This document shows, one piece after another, positions 16,276 through 25,752 of a DNA stretch of 64,000 nucleotides. The notes under the pieces are model-generated. The model searched no databases, was not told where the DNA came from, and was given only the letters and a program-made list of their open reading frames with translations. The DNA comes from Ensifer sp. LCM 4579 (GTDB taxonomy: Bacteria > Pseudomonadota > Alphaproteobacteria > Rhizobiales > Rhizobiaceae). Within the stretch, counting starts at the first letter, position 1. Every line of letters begins with the position of its first letter. The translations under genes and the position numbers were made by a program. The DNA lies in the NCBI RefSeq assembly GCF_001854885.1, contig NZ_MDDV01000059.1:62001-126000 (forward strand). The letters are read 5' to 3'.

Positions 16276-17711
16276 GCGCCGCCGTGCTCTACCAGTGGGT
16301 GCTGGCGAGCCTGCCCGAAATCGTGGTGGTCACCGGGGCGTGCATCCTGTTGATCGTCGGACAGCTCATCCGCAGGGGACAGGAGCATCTGATCGTCTGG
16401 GCTGCCGTTGCGGTCGTGATGATCGCTGCTTTGGCAACATTCCTGCTCGCCGGTGAGGTGCGGCCGGCCTATTCGGGCATGTTCATCGCCGACCGCTTCG
16501 CGGTCTTCTTCAAGTTCGTATTTTTCCTTGCTACCGTACTCACCTTCCTGCTGTCGCGGAAATATGCCGATATCGAGGGGATCGGGATCAGCGAATATTA
16601 TGTGCTGCTGCTCTTATCGCTGTCGGGCATGATGATCATGGCCTCGGCGGCGGACCTCCTGTCGATTTATGTGGGCCTGGAACTGATGGTGCTCTGCACC
16701 TATGTGCTGACCGGTTTCCTGCGGCGGGAGCGGCGGTCGAACGAGGCAGCACTGAAATATGTGATCCTCGGCGCCGTCTCGACCGGCATGTTCCTTTACG
16801 GCGTTTCGCTGGTCTACGGGCTCACCGGCACGACGGCACTAGACGGGATGGCCGCGGCGGTGACCGGCGGCCCGCGCGACCCCGCGCTTCTGCTGGCGGT
16901 GGTCTTCATAGTCGCGGGGCTCGTCTTCAAGATCGGCGCGGTGCCGTTTCATATGTGGCTGCCGGACGTCTATGAAGGCGCGCCCACGACGGTCACGGCC
17001 TTCATGTCGGTGGCGCCCAAGGCCGCGGGCTTTGCGGTGATCCTCAGGGTATTCCTCAACCCGCTGGTCGCGGCCTCGGATGTCTGGATCATCGTCGCGG
17101 CGATCGGTGTCGTGACCATGGCGCTTGGCAGTTTTGCCGCGCTCGTGCAGGACAATTTCAAGCGGCTGCTTGCCTATTCCAGCATCGCACACGCCGGCTT
17201 TGCCATCTTCGGCTTGGTGGCCGGCGGCCCGGCCGGGATCGCCAGCGTCATGCTTTACCTGCTGATCTACGCGTTCATGACCCTCGGCATCTTTGCCGTT
17301 GTCGTGATGATGCGCAACGGCGACTTCTCCGGCGAGGCGATCCCGGACTATGCGGGCCTTGCCAAGTCGCATCCGGGGCTCGCGTTCCTGATGCTGCTTT
17401 ATCTCTTCTCGCTGGCCGGCATTCCGCCGACGGCCGGGTTCTTCGCCAAGTTCTATGTTCTGGTCGCGCTCGTCGAGCAAGGCTTCGTCGCGCTCGCGGT
17501 GGTCGCGGTGCTCCTGAGCGCCGTCGCCGCCTATTTCTACATCCGGATTGTGATGGTGATCTATATGCGCGATCCGGATAGGTCCTTCGATCCGGCGCTG
17601 ACGCCTTCGGTGCGCGCCACGCTCGCCCTGACCGCCGCCGGCACCATCGGAATCGGGCTGTTTCCCGCGTGGTTTCTGAGGCTTGCACAGACGTCGGTGT
17701 TCGGCGGCTAA
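16272..17711 (+). CDS. nuoN: NuoN-like proton-translocating subunit
   Basis: 479 residues. Glu137 (YVGLELMVLCTYVLTGF) and Lys220 (VFKIGAVPFHMWLPDVYEGA) mark a standard NuoN, with FKRLLAYSSIAHAGF later. The start at 16272 overlaps the nuoM stop and follows GGGAGGAGCC. It is the last gene of the nuoJ-K-x-x-x-M-N block and converges with the L,D-transpeptidase gene 11 bp away. No further complex I gene follows. Confidence 0.92.
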   Translation: MSAAVLYQWVLASLPEIVVVTGACILLIVGQLIRRGQEHLIVWAAVAVVMIAALATFLLAGEVRPAYSGMFIADRFAVFFKFVFFLATVLTFLLSRKYADIEGIGISEYYVLLLLSLSGMMIMASAADLLSIYVGLELMVLCTYVLTGFLRRERRSNEAALKYVILGAVSTGMFLYGVSLVYGLTGTTALDGMAAAVTGGPRDPALLLAVVFIVAGLVFKIGAVPFHMWLPDVYEGAPTTVTAFMSVAPKAAGFAVILRVFLNPLVAASDVWIIVAAIGVVTMALGSFAALVQDNFKRLLAYSSIAHAGFAIFGLVAGGPAGIASVMLYLLIYAFMTLGIFAVVVMMRNGDFSGEAIPDYAGLAKSHPGLAFLMLLYLFSLAGIPPTAGFFAKFYVLVALVEQGFVALAVVAVLLSAVAAYFYIRIVMVIYMRDPDRSFDPALTPSVRATLALTAAGTIGIGLFPAWFLRLAQTSVFGG

Positions 17712-17722
17712 GCAGGTTCACG

Positions 17723-18706
17723 CTACTCGACGAACTCGACGGTTACTCCCGGCTTGACCATGGCTGCCAGTTCCTCCGCGTCCCAGTTCGTCAGGCGAAC
17801 GCATCCATGTGATCCGGCCTTGCCGATGAGGGACGGTTCAGGCGTGCCGTGAATCCCGTAGGTCGGCTGCGTCAGGTCGATCCACACGCTTCCCACCGGG
17901 TTGTTCGGCCCAGGAGACAGCGTCAGGCGCTCGCTGTTGTCGCCCTGCTGGAAGTTGACGCTGGGTTTGTAGACGTAAGGGGGCATCCGGGCGACTCCCT
18001 TGACTTTGTGGATGCCCGAGGGTGAAGGCGTTTCGTCGCTGCCAATCGTTGCGGGATAGGCGGTCAGCAGCGAACCGTCGCCCGCATACGCCAGGACTTG
18101 TCCCGCCCCCTTGCGAATCTCTATACGTTCGACCGAGCCCTCCTTGGCCAGCCCGGGCAGGACGACCGAAACCGTGTCCCCGACGGCAAAGGACGAGCCT
18201 GGATTAAGGGCCTTGAGAAGGTCGATGTCCATGTGAAAACGCTCGGACAGTTTCTCCGCTACGCTTGTATATTCAAGGCGGTCCATCTTGGCCTGCATCG
18301 AATAGTCTTCGGGAATGCTGTCGACGAGATTCTCGGCATCTTCGTCCGAAACGACATAGCTCCCGGCGCTGGCCGTGTCATCCGACAGCCGGGCGAGGAC
18401 TTCTTTGTCCAGCTTTCCGTCGACGGGCAGACCTTGCATGGTTTCGAATGCCTTGACGGCTTTGGTGACATTGGCGCCGTCGTAGCCGTCGATCACGCCG
18501 GGAGATGAACCCGCGCGATCCAGGAGAACCTGGAGACGGATGATGGCCGGGTCCGGACGGGGAGAAACGCTGGACGGTCGCTCTGATCGGAAAGAGGAGA
18601 TGGGAGCATTGTTGATGTCTTCCGGACGAAGCTCCTGAGCGCTTGCGGTCATGCAGAGAGCCAGCATCAGGGATGCGAAGGCCGAGATCATGTTCTTCAT
18701 GAACAT
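17723..18706 (-). CDS. L,D-transpeptidase (YkuD family) with N-terminal peptidoglycan-binding-like domain
   Basis: 327-residue exported enzyme that forms 3-3 peptidoglycan cross-links or anchors lipoproteins. A signal peptide (about 1-24, ending TASAQ) is followed by a peptidoglycan-binding-like repeat (LQVLLDRAGSSPGVIDGY...) and a C-terminal YkuD domain. The catalytic motif is the full GIHGTPEP...SHGCVRLTNWDAEEL, with Cys in SHGCVRL. The ATG at 18706 is preferred because it puts the hydrophobic signal at the N-terminus; GTG or ATG codons further upstream would bury it. It is unrelated to its neighbours and probably monocistronic. Confidence 0.9.
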   Translation of the reverse strand: MFMKNMISAFASLMLALCMTASAQELRPEDINNAPISSFRSERPSSVSPRPDPAIIRLQVLLDRAGSSPGVIDGYDGANVTKAVKAFETMQGLPVDGKLDKEVLARLSDDTASAGSYVVSDEDAENLVDSIPEDYSMQAKMDRLEYTSVAEKLSERFHMDIDLLKALNPGSSFAVGDTVSVVLPGLAKEGSVERIEIRKGAGQVLAYAGDGSLLTAYPATIGSDETPSPSGIHKVKGVARMPPYVYKPSVNFQQGDNSERLTLSPGPNNPVGSVWIDLTQPTYGIHGTPEPSLIGKAGSHGCVRLTNWDAEELAAMVKPGVTVEFVE

Positions 18707-18760
18707 GAAATCTCTGGCGACCGAGCTTTGTTCCACCGCGCTGCTGCGTCTCTTTACTGT

Positions 18761-18790
18761 ACGCGTCTGATAAAACGCGCGGCGCTGTAG
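18761..18790. repeat. RIME-like element, partial copy (right half)
   Basis: The 30 bp ACGCGTCTGA...GCGGCGCTGTAG match the right end of the full copies at 1556-1660 and 48043-48144. Here only the stem of GCGTCT/AAACGCGC plus the GGCGCTGTAG end remain. It lies just upstream of the L,D-transpeptidase gene. Confidence 0.6.
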
Positions 18791-18829
18791 CGGGACCACG
18801 CCCGTTGAACCCAGGTCTTGACAAGAACG

Positions 18830-20080
18830 TCAATGGAACCGACGCGGCGAGGTGCCGGCCTGAAGCCCGGACGGACTTTGGCCGGCCAGGATGCGTTCTA
18901 CGAGATTGGCCGTTACTGGCGCCAGCGTCAGGCCAAGATGACCATGGCCGAAGGCATAGATGACGTCGTTGCCGTGCTTCGACGCGCCAATGACCGGGAT
19001 CGAATCCGGCATGGACGGGCGGAAGCCGAGCCATTGGCGATCGGGTTTGCCGAGATCGGGGAATATCGCCTTCGCGCCGCGTTCGAGCAGCGCAATGCGT
19101 CGCGGATTGAGCGGCGCGGCGAGGCCGCCCAGTTCGACCGTGCCGGCGACGCGCAGACGTCCGGCCATCGGGACGAGGTAAAAACCGCGGGAGGTGGGAC
19201 AGACCGGTCGGGAAAGAGGCGGGGTCTCGATATCGTATTCGACGTGATAGCCACGTTCGGTATCGAGCGGGACAGGATCGCCGGCCTGAGCCGCGAAGCG
19301 TCGCGAATAGGCGCCGGCAGCGACGATGATGCAGCGGGCGCGGCGGCGCCTGCCGTCCGCGCATGAGACATGAACGCCTCCGGTCTCGCGGGCGATTGCC
19401 GTCGCCTCCGTGCGGATGATCTCGACGCCGGCCGCCTTCACCGCCTCGGTCAACCGCCGCATCATGGCGGCGGGATCGGTCAGGTTGACAGCATCCGGGA
19501 AGAGAACGCCGCCGCCCTCGAAAAGGGGAAGAGCGGGCTCGAGCCGGCGCACATCCTCCGGTGAAAGTGTCTCCTGCGCAATGCCGAACCGCTTCCGCAC
19601 GGCGATATCGCCCGCCGCACCGGCAAGGGTCGCGGGATTGTCGTAAAGATAGAGGCAGCCGTTTTGCCGAAGGAGATCCTCTGCCCCGATTTCGGTGGCG
19701 AGATTGCGCCAGGCGGATAGCGAATCCGCGAGCAGGGCGGCGATGACGGCGGCATTGCGTGCCGCATTGCCGGGCAGGGATTGCCAGGCGAACCGGAGTA
19801 GCCACGGCATGAGGGCGGGTATCGCGGTACGCCGTATCGCCAGCGGGCTGTCGCGATCGATCAGGAGTCGCGGCAGGTTTTTCAGGACCGAAGGCGTGCC
19901 GACGGGCATGACGGCATAATTGGCGATCGTCCCGGCATTGCCGTAGGATGCGCCGGAGCCGAGCTCGTTCGGGTCGAGGATTGCGATATCGCGTCCGTTC
20001 GCGGCGAGTTGCAGCGCCGTGGCGAGGCCGACGACGCCTGCGCCGATAATGATGATCTCGCGCTGCTTCGTCTCGGACAT
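18830..20080 (-). CDS. FAD-dependent D-amino-acid dehydrogenase-like oxidoreductase (DAO family)
   Basis: 416 residues. N-terminal Rossmann motif IIIIGAGVVGLATALQLAANG and C-terminal DAO motif YAFGHGHLGLTLAPVTANLV, as in DadA-type enzymes. It oxidises a D-amino or imino acid to the 2-oxo acid. The gene starts 5 bp after the stop of the MocR regulator, so the two are one operon, and it faces a TRAP importer that probably brings in the substrate. It resembles the oxidoreductase at 4931 in domain order (GASYGN after the FAD motif in both), but the two are diverged paralogues. Confidence 0.87.
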   Translation of the reverse strand: MSETKQREIIIIGAGVVGLATALQLAANGRDIAILDPNELGSGASYGNAGTIANYAVMPVGTPSVLKNLPRLLIDRDSPLAIRRTAIPALMPWLLRFAWQSLPGNAARNAAVIAALLADSLSAWRNLATEIGAEDLLRQNGCLYLYDNPATLAGAAGDIAVRKRFGIAQETLSPEDVRRLEPALPLFEGGGVLFPDAVNLTDPAAMMRRLTEAVKAAGVEIIRTEATAIARETGGVHVSCADGRRRRARCIIVAAGAYSRRFAAQAGDPVPLDTERGYHVEYDIETPPLSRPVCPTSRGFYLVPMAGRLRVAGTVELGGLAAPLNPRRIALLERGAKAIFPDLGKPDRQWLGFRPSMPDSIPVIGASKHGNDVIYAFGHGHLGLTLAPVTANLVERILAGQSPSGLQAGTSPRRFH

Positions 20081-20085
20081 CGGCG

Positions 20086-21468
20086 TCAGATCATCGTATC
20101 GAAAAGGCGGCGCCCGCCCGACAGGACTTCACGCAAGGCCTCGAGCGCATGGCGAAGGCTTTCGCGCGACCGGGCGGCACCGACATTGATGCGGACGGCA
20201 TGGGCGATGGAGTCCCGGCCGACCGCGAAGACCTCGCCCGCGAGCACGCCGACGCCCACCTGGCCTGCGGCACGCGCGAAAGCATTTCCATGCCAGGGGT
20301 CGGGAAGCTGCAGCCAGAAATGGGTGGCAACGTCGTCGGTCATGAAGTCGAAGTCGGACAGCACCTCGCGCACGATCGCCTGTCGTGCGACGAATTCGGC
20401 ACGCTGCCCGGCGATCACGCTCGAGACCAGTCCGTCCTCGATCATCCGGGTCGCCACGAGCGCGTTCAGCGGGCTGGTACTCCAGCAATTGATCCGCAGC
20501 ATGGCGGCGATATCGCTGACCATGGGTTTGGGTGCGATGACGGCACCAAGGCGAAGACCCGGCGCCACGCATTTCGACAGGCCTCCGACATGGATAGTGA
20601 TGTCGGGATCCGACAGCACGAAGGCGGGCGGCGCATCCTCCTTCAGTGGACGATAGACATCGTCCTCGATGATCAGCAGCCGGTGCTTGCGGGCGATCGC
20701 GGCGAGTTGGGCCCGCCGCTCGGCAGCAAGCGTGATGGTGGTGGGGTTGTGCAGGGTCGGCACGAGGAAGACGGCACTCGGATTGTGCGCGACGCAGGCC
20801 TCCTCGAATGCGTCCGGTCGCATGCCGCCGGCATCCATGGCGACCGGCCGCAAGGTCAGGTCCAGCGAGCGGCAGAGCGCTCCGATCCCCTGATAGGTAA
20901 TGGCGTCGGCCAGAATGCTGTCGCCCGGCCGGGCGAAGGCACCAAGCACGCAGGCCAGCCCATGCTGCGCGCCATTGGTCATGATGATCTGCGCCGGGTC
21001 GTTCGTGCCGGAAACTGGCGCCAACCAGGCGGCGAGCGCCTCACGCGCCCATGCCGGCCCTTCGGGCGCGTGGAAATCCTGAAGCGCCGGGTAGCGCCGG
21101 TCACCGGCCAGGTGCGGCATCAGAGCCGTGAGCGCTTCGAGATAGCCCGCCGTGGCGGGGCGGTTTACCGAAAGATCGATGAAACCCTGCTCCTCGACCG
21201 GCGAGGACTTGAAGCTCGCAGTGATCGACGGATCGGCAATGATCGAGCCGCGCCCCGGTCGGCTTTCGACCAGACCGCGCTGCTGCAGGTCGGCGAAGGC
21301 ACGCGTGACCGTGGTCAGATTGACGCCTGCCATGCGGGCGATGTCGCGCTGCGGCGGCAGCCGGTCGCCGATCGCAAGCCGTCCCTCACTAATCTCGCTT
21401 GCGATACGGTCGGCGATCTGTCGGTAGATGGGCACATCGCCGGGCGCAAATTTGAGTTTTTCGAACAT
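20086..21468 (-). CDS. MocR/PdxR-type regulator (GntR wHTH fused to class I aminotransferase domain)
   Basis: 460 residues. Residues 1-75 are a GntR winged helix (GDRLPPQRDIARMAGVNLTT); the rest is a PLP fold type I domain. The Schiff-base lysine lies in VGGLSKCVAPGLRLG. MocR proteins use PLP to sense amines or amino acids and control nearby transport and catabolic genes. It is in an operon with a D-amino-acid dehydrogenase-like gene and divergent from a TRAP importer. The perfect TTGTATGATCATACAA palindrome at 21655 is its likely operator. The ligand is not predictable. Confidence 0.9.
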   Translation of the reverse strand: MFEKLKFAPGDVPIYRQIADRIASEISEGRLAIGDRLPPQRDIARMAGVNLTTVTRAFADLQQRGLVESRPGRGSIIADPSITASFKSSPVEEQGFIDLSVNRPATAGYLEALTALMPHLAGDRRYPALQDFHAPEGPAWAREALAAWLAPVSGTNDPAQIIMTNGAQHGLACVLGAFARPGDSILADAITYQGIGALCRSLDLTLRPVAMDAGGMRPDAFEEACVAHNPSAVFLVPTLHNPTTITLAAERRAQLAAIARKHRLLIIEDDVYRPLKEDAPPAFVLSDPDITIHVGGLSKCVAPGLRLGAVIAPKPMVSDIAAMLRINCWSTSPLNALVATRMIEDGLVSSVIAGQRAEFVARQAIVREVLSDFDFMTDDVATHFWLQLPDPWHGNAFARAAGQVGVGVLAGEVFAVGRDSIAHAVRINVGAARSRESLRHALEALREVLSGGRRLFDTMI

Positions 21469-21654
21469 CGTTCGTCAGAAACCTTCTCCCAGTTTGTGTG
21501 AGTTGTGCCATATGTCATCTGTTCATGCAACGTCATACAACAATTGCGTTTCGAGCTGATTTCCGAGAGGTTTTCGCATGCTCGGCATGAAATCAATCGC
21601 TTCCCCCGATTGACGATCGGACAAATACAGTGTTAGCTCTAAGGAAAATACGGA

Positions 21655-21670
21655 TTGTATGATCATACAA
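21655..21670. promoter_or_regulatory. Perfect 16-bp palindrome TTGTATGATCATACAA, candidate MocR operator
   Basis: It lies in the 260-bp divergent region between the MocR gene and the TRAP binding-protein gene. The right half with flank, TCATACAACAA (21664-21674), recurs at 21534-21544 nearer the MocR start. MocR regulators commonly bind two spaced half-sites, and 130 bp between the two copies would allow looping. No other structured element was seen in 21469-21728. Confidence 0.55.
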
Positions 21671-21728
21671 CAAGGGGTTCAATCGTTCGGTCGGCTGGTC
21701 TGCCGGCCACGCAAACGGAGGAGTAAAC

Positions 21729-22736
21729 ATGATGCTTGATGCCAAGAAACCGTCTGTGCGGGTTTTGTCCGTTGCCGCGGCGTTGATGTTCGCCAGCGTC
21801 GCGCAAGCCGAAACGCTAGGGCTGTCGACGCTGAAGCAGCCCGGGTCCGAGGGCGAGGCGGCCGCTCTCAAATTCGCCAAGCTCGTCGCGGAGCGGACGG
21901 AGGGGCGGATCGAGGTAAAGGTCTACCCGGCCAGCCAGCTCGGGGACTGGACCGAGGTTTACGAGCAGGTCATGCAGGGTGCGGTGGACATGGCCATGCA
22001 GCCGCTGGCAACCGCCGACGACAAGCGCTTGGCAATTACCTGGTTCCCTTATGCCTTCACCAATTACGAAACGGCCAAGGCATCGCTGTCGCCGGGCGGC
22101 GCAGTGTTCAAGATCGTCAATGAGGCCATCTCCGCCAAGGGGCTGACGCCGCTCGGCGTCTATGGCGAAGGCATGGGTGGCGCGGGCTTCGCCAAGGCCG
22201 TCGAGAATCCGGCCGATCCAGATGCCAAGCATAATCTCAAGGTCCGCGTCTGGCCGGGCGGCACCACGCACAAGGTGCTTCTGGAGCGCTTCGGCTACAA
22301 CACTGCGACCCTGCCATGGGCTGAACTCTATACCGGCATGCAGACGGGCGTCGTCGACGGCCAAATCGGTGGCACGGCGAACATGGCGCTGGAATCCTTC
22401 AAGGATATTACCAGGACTTGGATCCAGTACAACGACCATTTCGAGGGCGACTGGTTCATCGTCAATTCGGATCGCTACGCAGCGCTGCCCGAGGCGGACC
22501 AGAAGATTCTCCTCGACGCCGCGCAGGAGGTCAGCGCCGAGCGCTTCGAGCAGGTGAAGGCGGCGGATGCCAAGGCGCTCGATACGATGCGGGCCGCCGG
22601 CATCGACGTCGTGACCTTCGACGATGCGACTCTGGATAAACTCGCGGCAATCGCACGCAAGGACGTCTGGCCGCAGATTGCCGGCGAACTCGGCCAGGAA
22701 ACGCTCGACCAGCTCAAGGCCTCGCTCGGCATGTGA
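21729..22736 (+). CDS. TRAP transporter substrate-binding protein (DctP family)
   Basis: 335-residue periplasmic receptor with a signal peptide through SVAQA near residue 27 and the DctP fold. Conserved segments are KVYPASQLGDWTEVYEQV, KVRVWPGGTTHKV (the Arg region that binds the ligand carboxylate) and LYTGMQTGVVDGQIGG. GGAGGAG precedes the ATG. It delivers an organic or amino acid to the DctQM permease encoded next. The DAO-family enzyme across the promoter suggests an amino- or imino-acid ligand; that is inference. Confidence 0.92.
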   Translation: MMLDAKKPSVRVLSVAAALMFASVAQAETLGLSTLKQPGSEGEAAALKFAKLVAERTEGRIEVKVYPASQLGDWTEVYEQVMQGAVDMAMQPLATADDKRLAITWFPYAFTNYETAKASLSPGGAVFKIVNEAISAKGLTPLGVYGEGMGGAGFAKAVENPADPDAKHNLKVRVWPGGTTHKVLLERFGYNTATLPWAELYTGMQTGVVDGQIGGTANMALESFKDITRTWIQYNDHFEGDWFIVNSDRYAALPEADQKILLDAAQEVSAERFEQVKAADAKALDTMRAAGIDVVTFDDATLDKLAAIARKDVWPQIAGELGQETLDQLKASLGM

Positions 22737-22744
22737 TACGCATA

Positions 22745-22770
22745 GGGCCCGCCCCGCGCGCGGCGGGCCC
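22745..22770 (+). promoter_or_regulatory. Intercistronic stem-loop between dctP and dctQ
   Basis: GGGCCCGCC (22745-22753) pairs perfectly with GGCGGGCCC (22762-22770) over an 8-base loop, eight bases after the dctP stop codon. No T-tract follows. Such hairpins after binding-protein genes protect the upstream mRNA from 3' decay or attenuate downstream genes, giving excess receptor over permease. A similar hairpin sits at the same place in the malonate operon (53494-53513). Confidence 0.6.
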
Positions 22771-22804
22771 GTATCTTCGCGGGTCCTACGGGGGAGGCAG
22801 ACTG

Positions 22805-23383
22805 ATGAAGGAAGACGACGCCAGCGTCGCCGTTGCCGTGCCCGGCAGCATCCATGGCGGCGTGAACACGCCCGCATTTCTGTCCGGCTTCGGCTTGAAG
22901 CTGTGGACCGCCAAGCTGAAACTTCAGCGCTTCATGCTGCTTGCTTGCGGCGCTGTGGTGACCGCTTTGATCACGGTGCAGGTCTTCACGCGCTATGTGC
23001 TCGGCATCTCAATCTTCGGCATCGAGGAGCTTGCGAGCTTTGTCGCGGTGTACATGTATTTCATCGGCGCTGCGCATGGCGCCTGGGAGCGCGGCCACAT
23101 CTCGGCAAGCCTCGTCGAGCTCGTCGTGCCCGAAGGGCATGTCAGGCACGCGATCGCGCTTGTCGCCAGCGCCATCACCGTCGTCCTCTGCGGCTGGATG
23201 AGCCTGTGGGCCTGGCAATATCTCGCCTTTACCTTGAAGCGCGGCACCATGTCCCTCGAGGTCGGTATCCACATGGGTTGGGTGCACGGCATCATGCCGG
23301 CCTGCCTGTCGCTGATGACGCTCTATTTCGCCGTCGAATTGCTTGAAAATTGCACCCGCATGTTCAAGGGCAGCCCGAAATGA
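22805..23383 (+). CDS. TRAP transporter small permease (DctQ family)
   Basis: 192 residues with four predicted helices and the DctQ signature region (TRYVLGISIFGIEELASFVAVYMYF). GGGGGAGGCAG precedes ATG 22805; the open frame further upstream overlaps the hairpin. The N-terminal about 45 residues are an unusually long cytoplasmic lead. It pairs with the large permease, whose start overlaps its stop as ATGA. Confidence 0.9.
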   Translation: MKEDDASVAVAVPGSIHGGVNTPAFLSGFGLKLWTAKLKLQRFMLLACGAVVTALITVQVFTRYVLGISIFGIEELASFVAVYMYFIGAAHGAWERGHISASLVELVVPEGHVRHAIALVASAITVVLCGWMSLWAWQYLAFTLKRGTMSLEVGIHMGWVHGIMPACLSLMTLYFAVELLENCTRMFKGSPK

Positions 23384-24687
23384 ACAGTCTGATCGTCCTC
23401 GATGCCCTGCTCTTGACCGTGCTTCTCGTCATCGGCGTTCCCGTCCCGCTCTGCTTTGCCGGTGCCGTGCTCGTGCTGATGCTGTTCGGCGACCTCGGGG
23501 CGGCGACCTTCCTCATTGGCGCGGGTTATTCGAAGATGTCGTCGCTCGTGATCATCGCCATTCCGCTCTACATCCTGGCTGGCGGCATCATGAGCCAGGG
23601 CGGCATCGCGACGCGGCTGGTCATCCTCGCCGATTCCGTCTTCGGGCGCATGCGCGGCGGCCTCGGCATCGTAGTCATCATGGCGACGGCCGTATTCGGC
23701 GCCATCTCGGGCATGGCCTCGTCCGCCGTGGCGGCGATCGGCACGATCATGATCCCGCGCATGGAAGAGCGAGGATACAGTCGCGGCTATGCGACCGCGC
23801 TTGTCTCCGCCTCGGCTGTGCTGGCTCTGCTCATCCCACCGAGCGCCTCGATGATCCTGTTCGGTTGGGTGACGGGAACCTCGATCCTCGCCTGCTTCCT
23901 GGCGCCCGTGGTGCCCGGTCTTCTATTGTGTGGCCTGCTCGCCTTCTGGAATTTCACCTTGACGCGCAACATGCCGATCTCCGTTCCGCCGCCTCTTCCG
24001 GCACGGGCGGTCGCGCGCGAGGTGGCGCTGTGCACGAAGAAGGCGGCCTTCGGGCTTGCCATGCCCTTGATCATCCTCGGCTTCATCTATGGCGGCGTGA
24101 CCACGCCGACGGAGGCGGCCGCCGTTGCCGTGGTCTACGCCATCCCCGTTTCGATCTATCTCTACAAGGACATAGGCTGGCGGGATCTCGGTGAGGTCTT
24201 CTGGCGGGCCGGGCAGACGACCGGCGTACTTCTCGTGCTCATCTTCTTCGCGGCCATGCTCGCCCGCGTCTGGACGCTGGAAAATGTTCCCCAGCAGATT
24301 CTCGACGGCTTCATGAATGTCAGCGACAACCCGATCGTGCTGCTGCTGCTCGCCAATCTCTTCCTGATGGTCATCGGCATGTTCATGGAGGACGTCAGCG
24401 GCATCCTGCTGGCCTCGCCCCTGCTCATGCCGGTCATGCAGCAGGCCGGTGTCGACCCGGTCCAGTTCGCGGCGATCATCGCAACCAATCTCGGCATGGG
24501 GCTGATCACGCCGCCGACGGCGCCGATCCTCTATTTTGCGGCGCTGATCGGCAAGACGCCGCTTGGCCCGATGCTGAAGCCCACCCTGGTTTTCGTCTTT
24601 CTTGCCTATCTTCCCGTGGTGCTTCTGACGACCTTCGTGCCCGAGCTTTCGCTTGCCCTGCCGCGGCTCGTTCTGGGGGTCCCATGA
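23380..24687 (+). CDS. TRAP transporter large permease (DctM family)
   Basis: 435 residues with about twelve helices. It is the ion-coupled translocating subunit of the tripartite importer. Typical segments are SGMASSAVAAIGTIMIPRM, LLIPPSASMILFGWVTGTS and a late NLGMGLITPPTAPILYFAA, the two GxxxPP-type hairpins of the family. Its start overlaps the dctQ stop. It ends the operon and converges with the sensor kinase gene 52 bp later. Confidence 0.93.
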   Translation: MNSLIVLDALLLTVLLVIGVPVPLCFAGAVLVLMLFGDLGAATFLIGAGYSKMSSLVIIAIPLYILAGGIMSQGGIATRLVILADSVFGRMRGGLGIVVIMATAVFGAISGMASSAVAAIGTIMIPRMEERGYSRGYATALVSASAVLALLIPPSASMILFGWVTGTSILACFLAPVVPGLLLCGLLAFWNFTLTRNMPISVPPPLPARAVAREVALCTKKAAFGLAMPLIILGFIYGGVTTPTEAAAVAVVYAIPVSIYLYKDIGWRDLGEVFWRAGQTTGVLLVLIFFAAMLARVWTLENVPQQILDGFMNVSDNPIVLLLLANLFLMVIGMFMEDVSGILLASPLLMPVMQQAGVDPVQFAAIIATNLGMGLITPPTAPILYFAALIGKTPLGPMLKPTLVFVFLAYLPVVLLTTFVPELSLALPRLVLGVP

Positions 24688-24739
24688 GGCGTCGGGGCCA
24701 CGTCCGATACCCGCATAGAGGTGCAGGCGCTGCCGCCGA

Positions 24740-25752
24740 TCAGGTGGCGATGGGCAAGACAAGCTCGAATCTGGTGCCTCGGCTATTGGTATCCACGAGC
24801 CTGATCGCGCCGCCATGAGAGGCGAGCATGGCTTGCGTGATCGCGAGACCCATTCCGGTACCGCCGCTCTCACGGCGGGTCGAGAAAAACGGCTGAAATA
24901 TGAGGTCGCGATTGCCTTCTGCAATCCCCGCGCCATCGTCGACGACGAACAGGGCGAGGGTGCGCTCTCCACATGAGGCAGCGAGCCCGAGCCTGGAAGC
25001 CCCATGTTGGTCGGCATTTTCCGCGATGTTGGCGAGCGCGATCGCCAGGGCTTCACGAGGCAGGGCAATGGGGGTCTCGACATCGCCTGAACTTGTGACC
25101 TCGAGTCCTCGGAACCGCCTACTGAGTTCGGCCGCGACCTCGGCGACAGTGGTCTGGCCCTTCATCGCCGGAAGCTCGGCCCGTGCGAGCTCCCGCAGTC
25201 GGACAAGCAAGCGATCGAGCCTTTCGGCATCGGCAAGGATATTCTCGAGGAAGCGGCGGCTTTGCGCTCTTGACATGGGCGCTTCCGTGTCATCATCAAT
25301 CAGAAGCTCGGCGGCGCCCCTGATCGCCGTTAACGGCGATTTCAATTCGTGGCACACATGGGCCGCGAAGGAATGCACATAGTCGGAGCGGTCGACCAGT
25401 TCGCTGGCCAAATCGAGAAAGCTTTGCGACAGAGTGGCGATCTCACGCGTGCCGTATCGCTCCAGCGGCTTCAGCGCCGCACGTCCACCGCGTGCGATTT
25501 CTTCAGTTCGGCCGATCAAGGCTTCGATCGGCCCGGTGACGCTGCGCGTCAGCACGTAGGCGACACCCAGGGTGAACACCAGGGCGATGACCAGAGCGCC
25601 GGCCTCCGTTGCGGCAAGGGTGTCGGTGTCATTCTCGACGGCACGAAACCATATGAGGATCGTGCCAGGCAGCGCCATTACCGCAAGCAGGACCGAATAG
25701 ACGATCAAAGCCAGCGTCGGTCGCCATTTCCGCCTGATCCTGGGGGCCCGCG

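Noticed and set aside
4931-20080. Two DAO-family oxidoreductases as evidence of a recent large duplication
   Set aside because: They share fold-level motifs only; flanking genes and most of the sequence differ.
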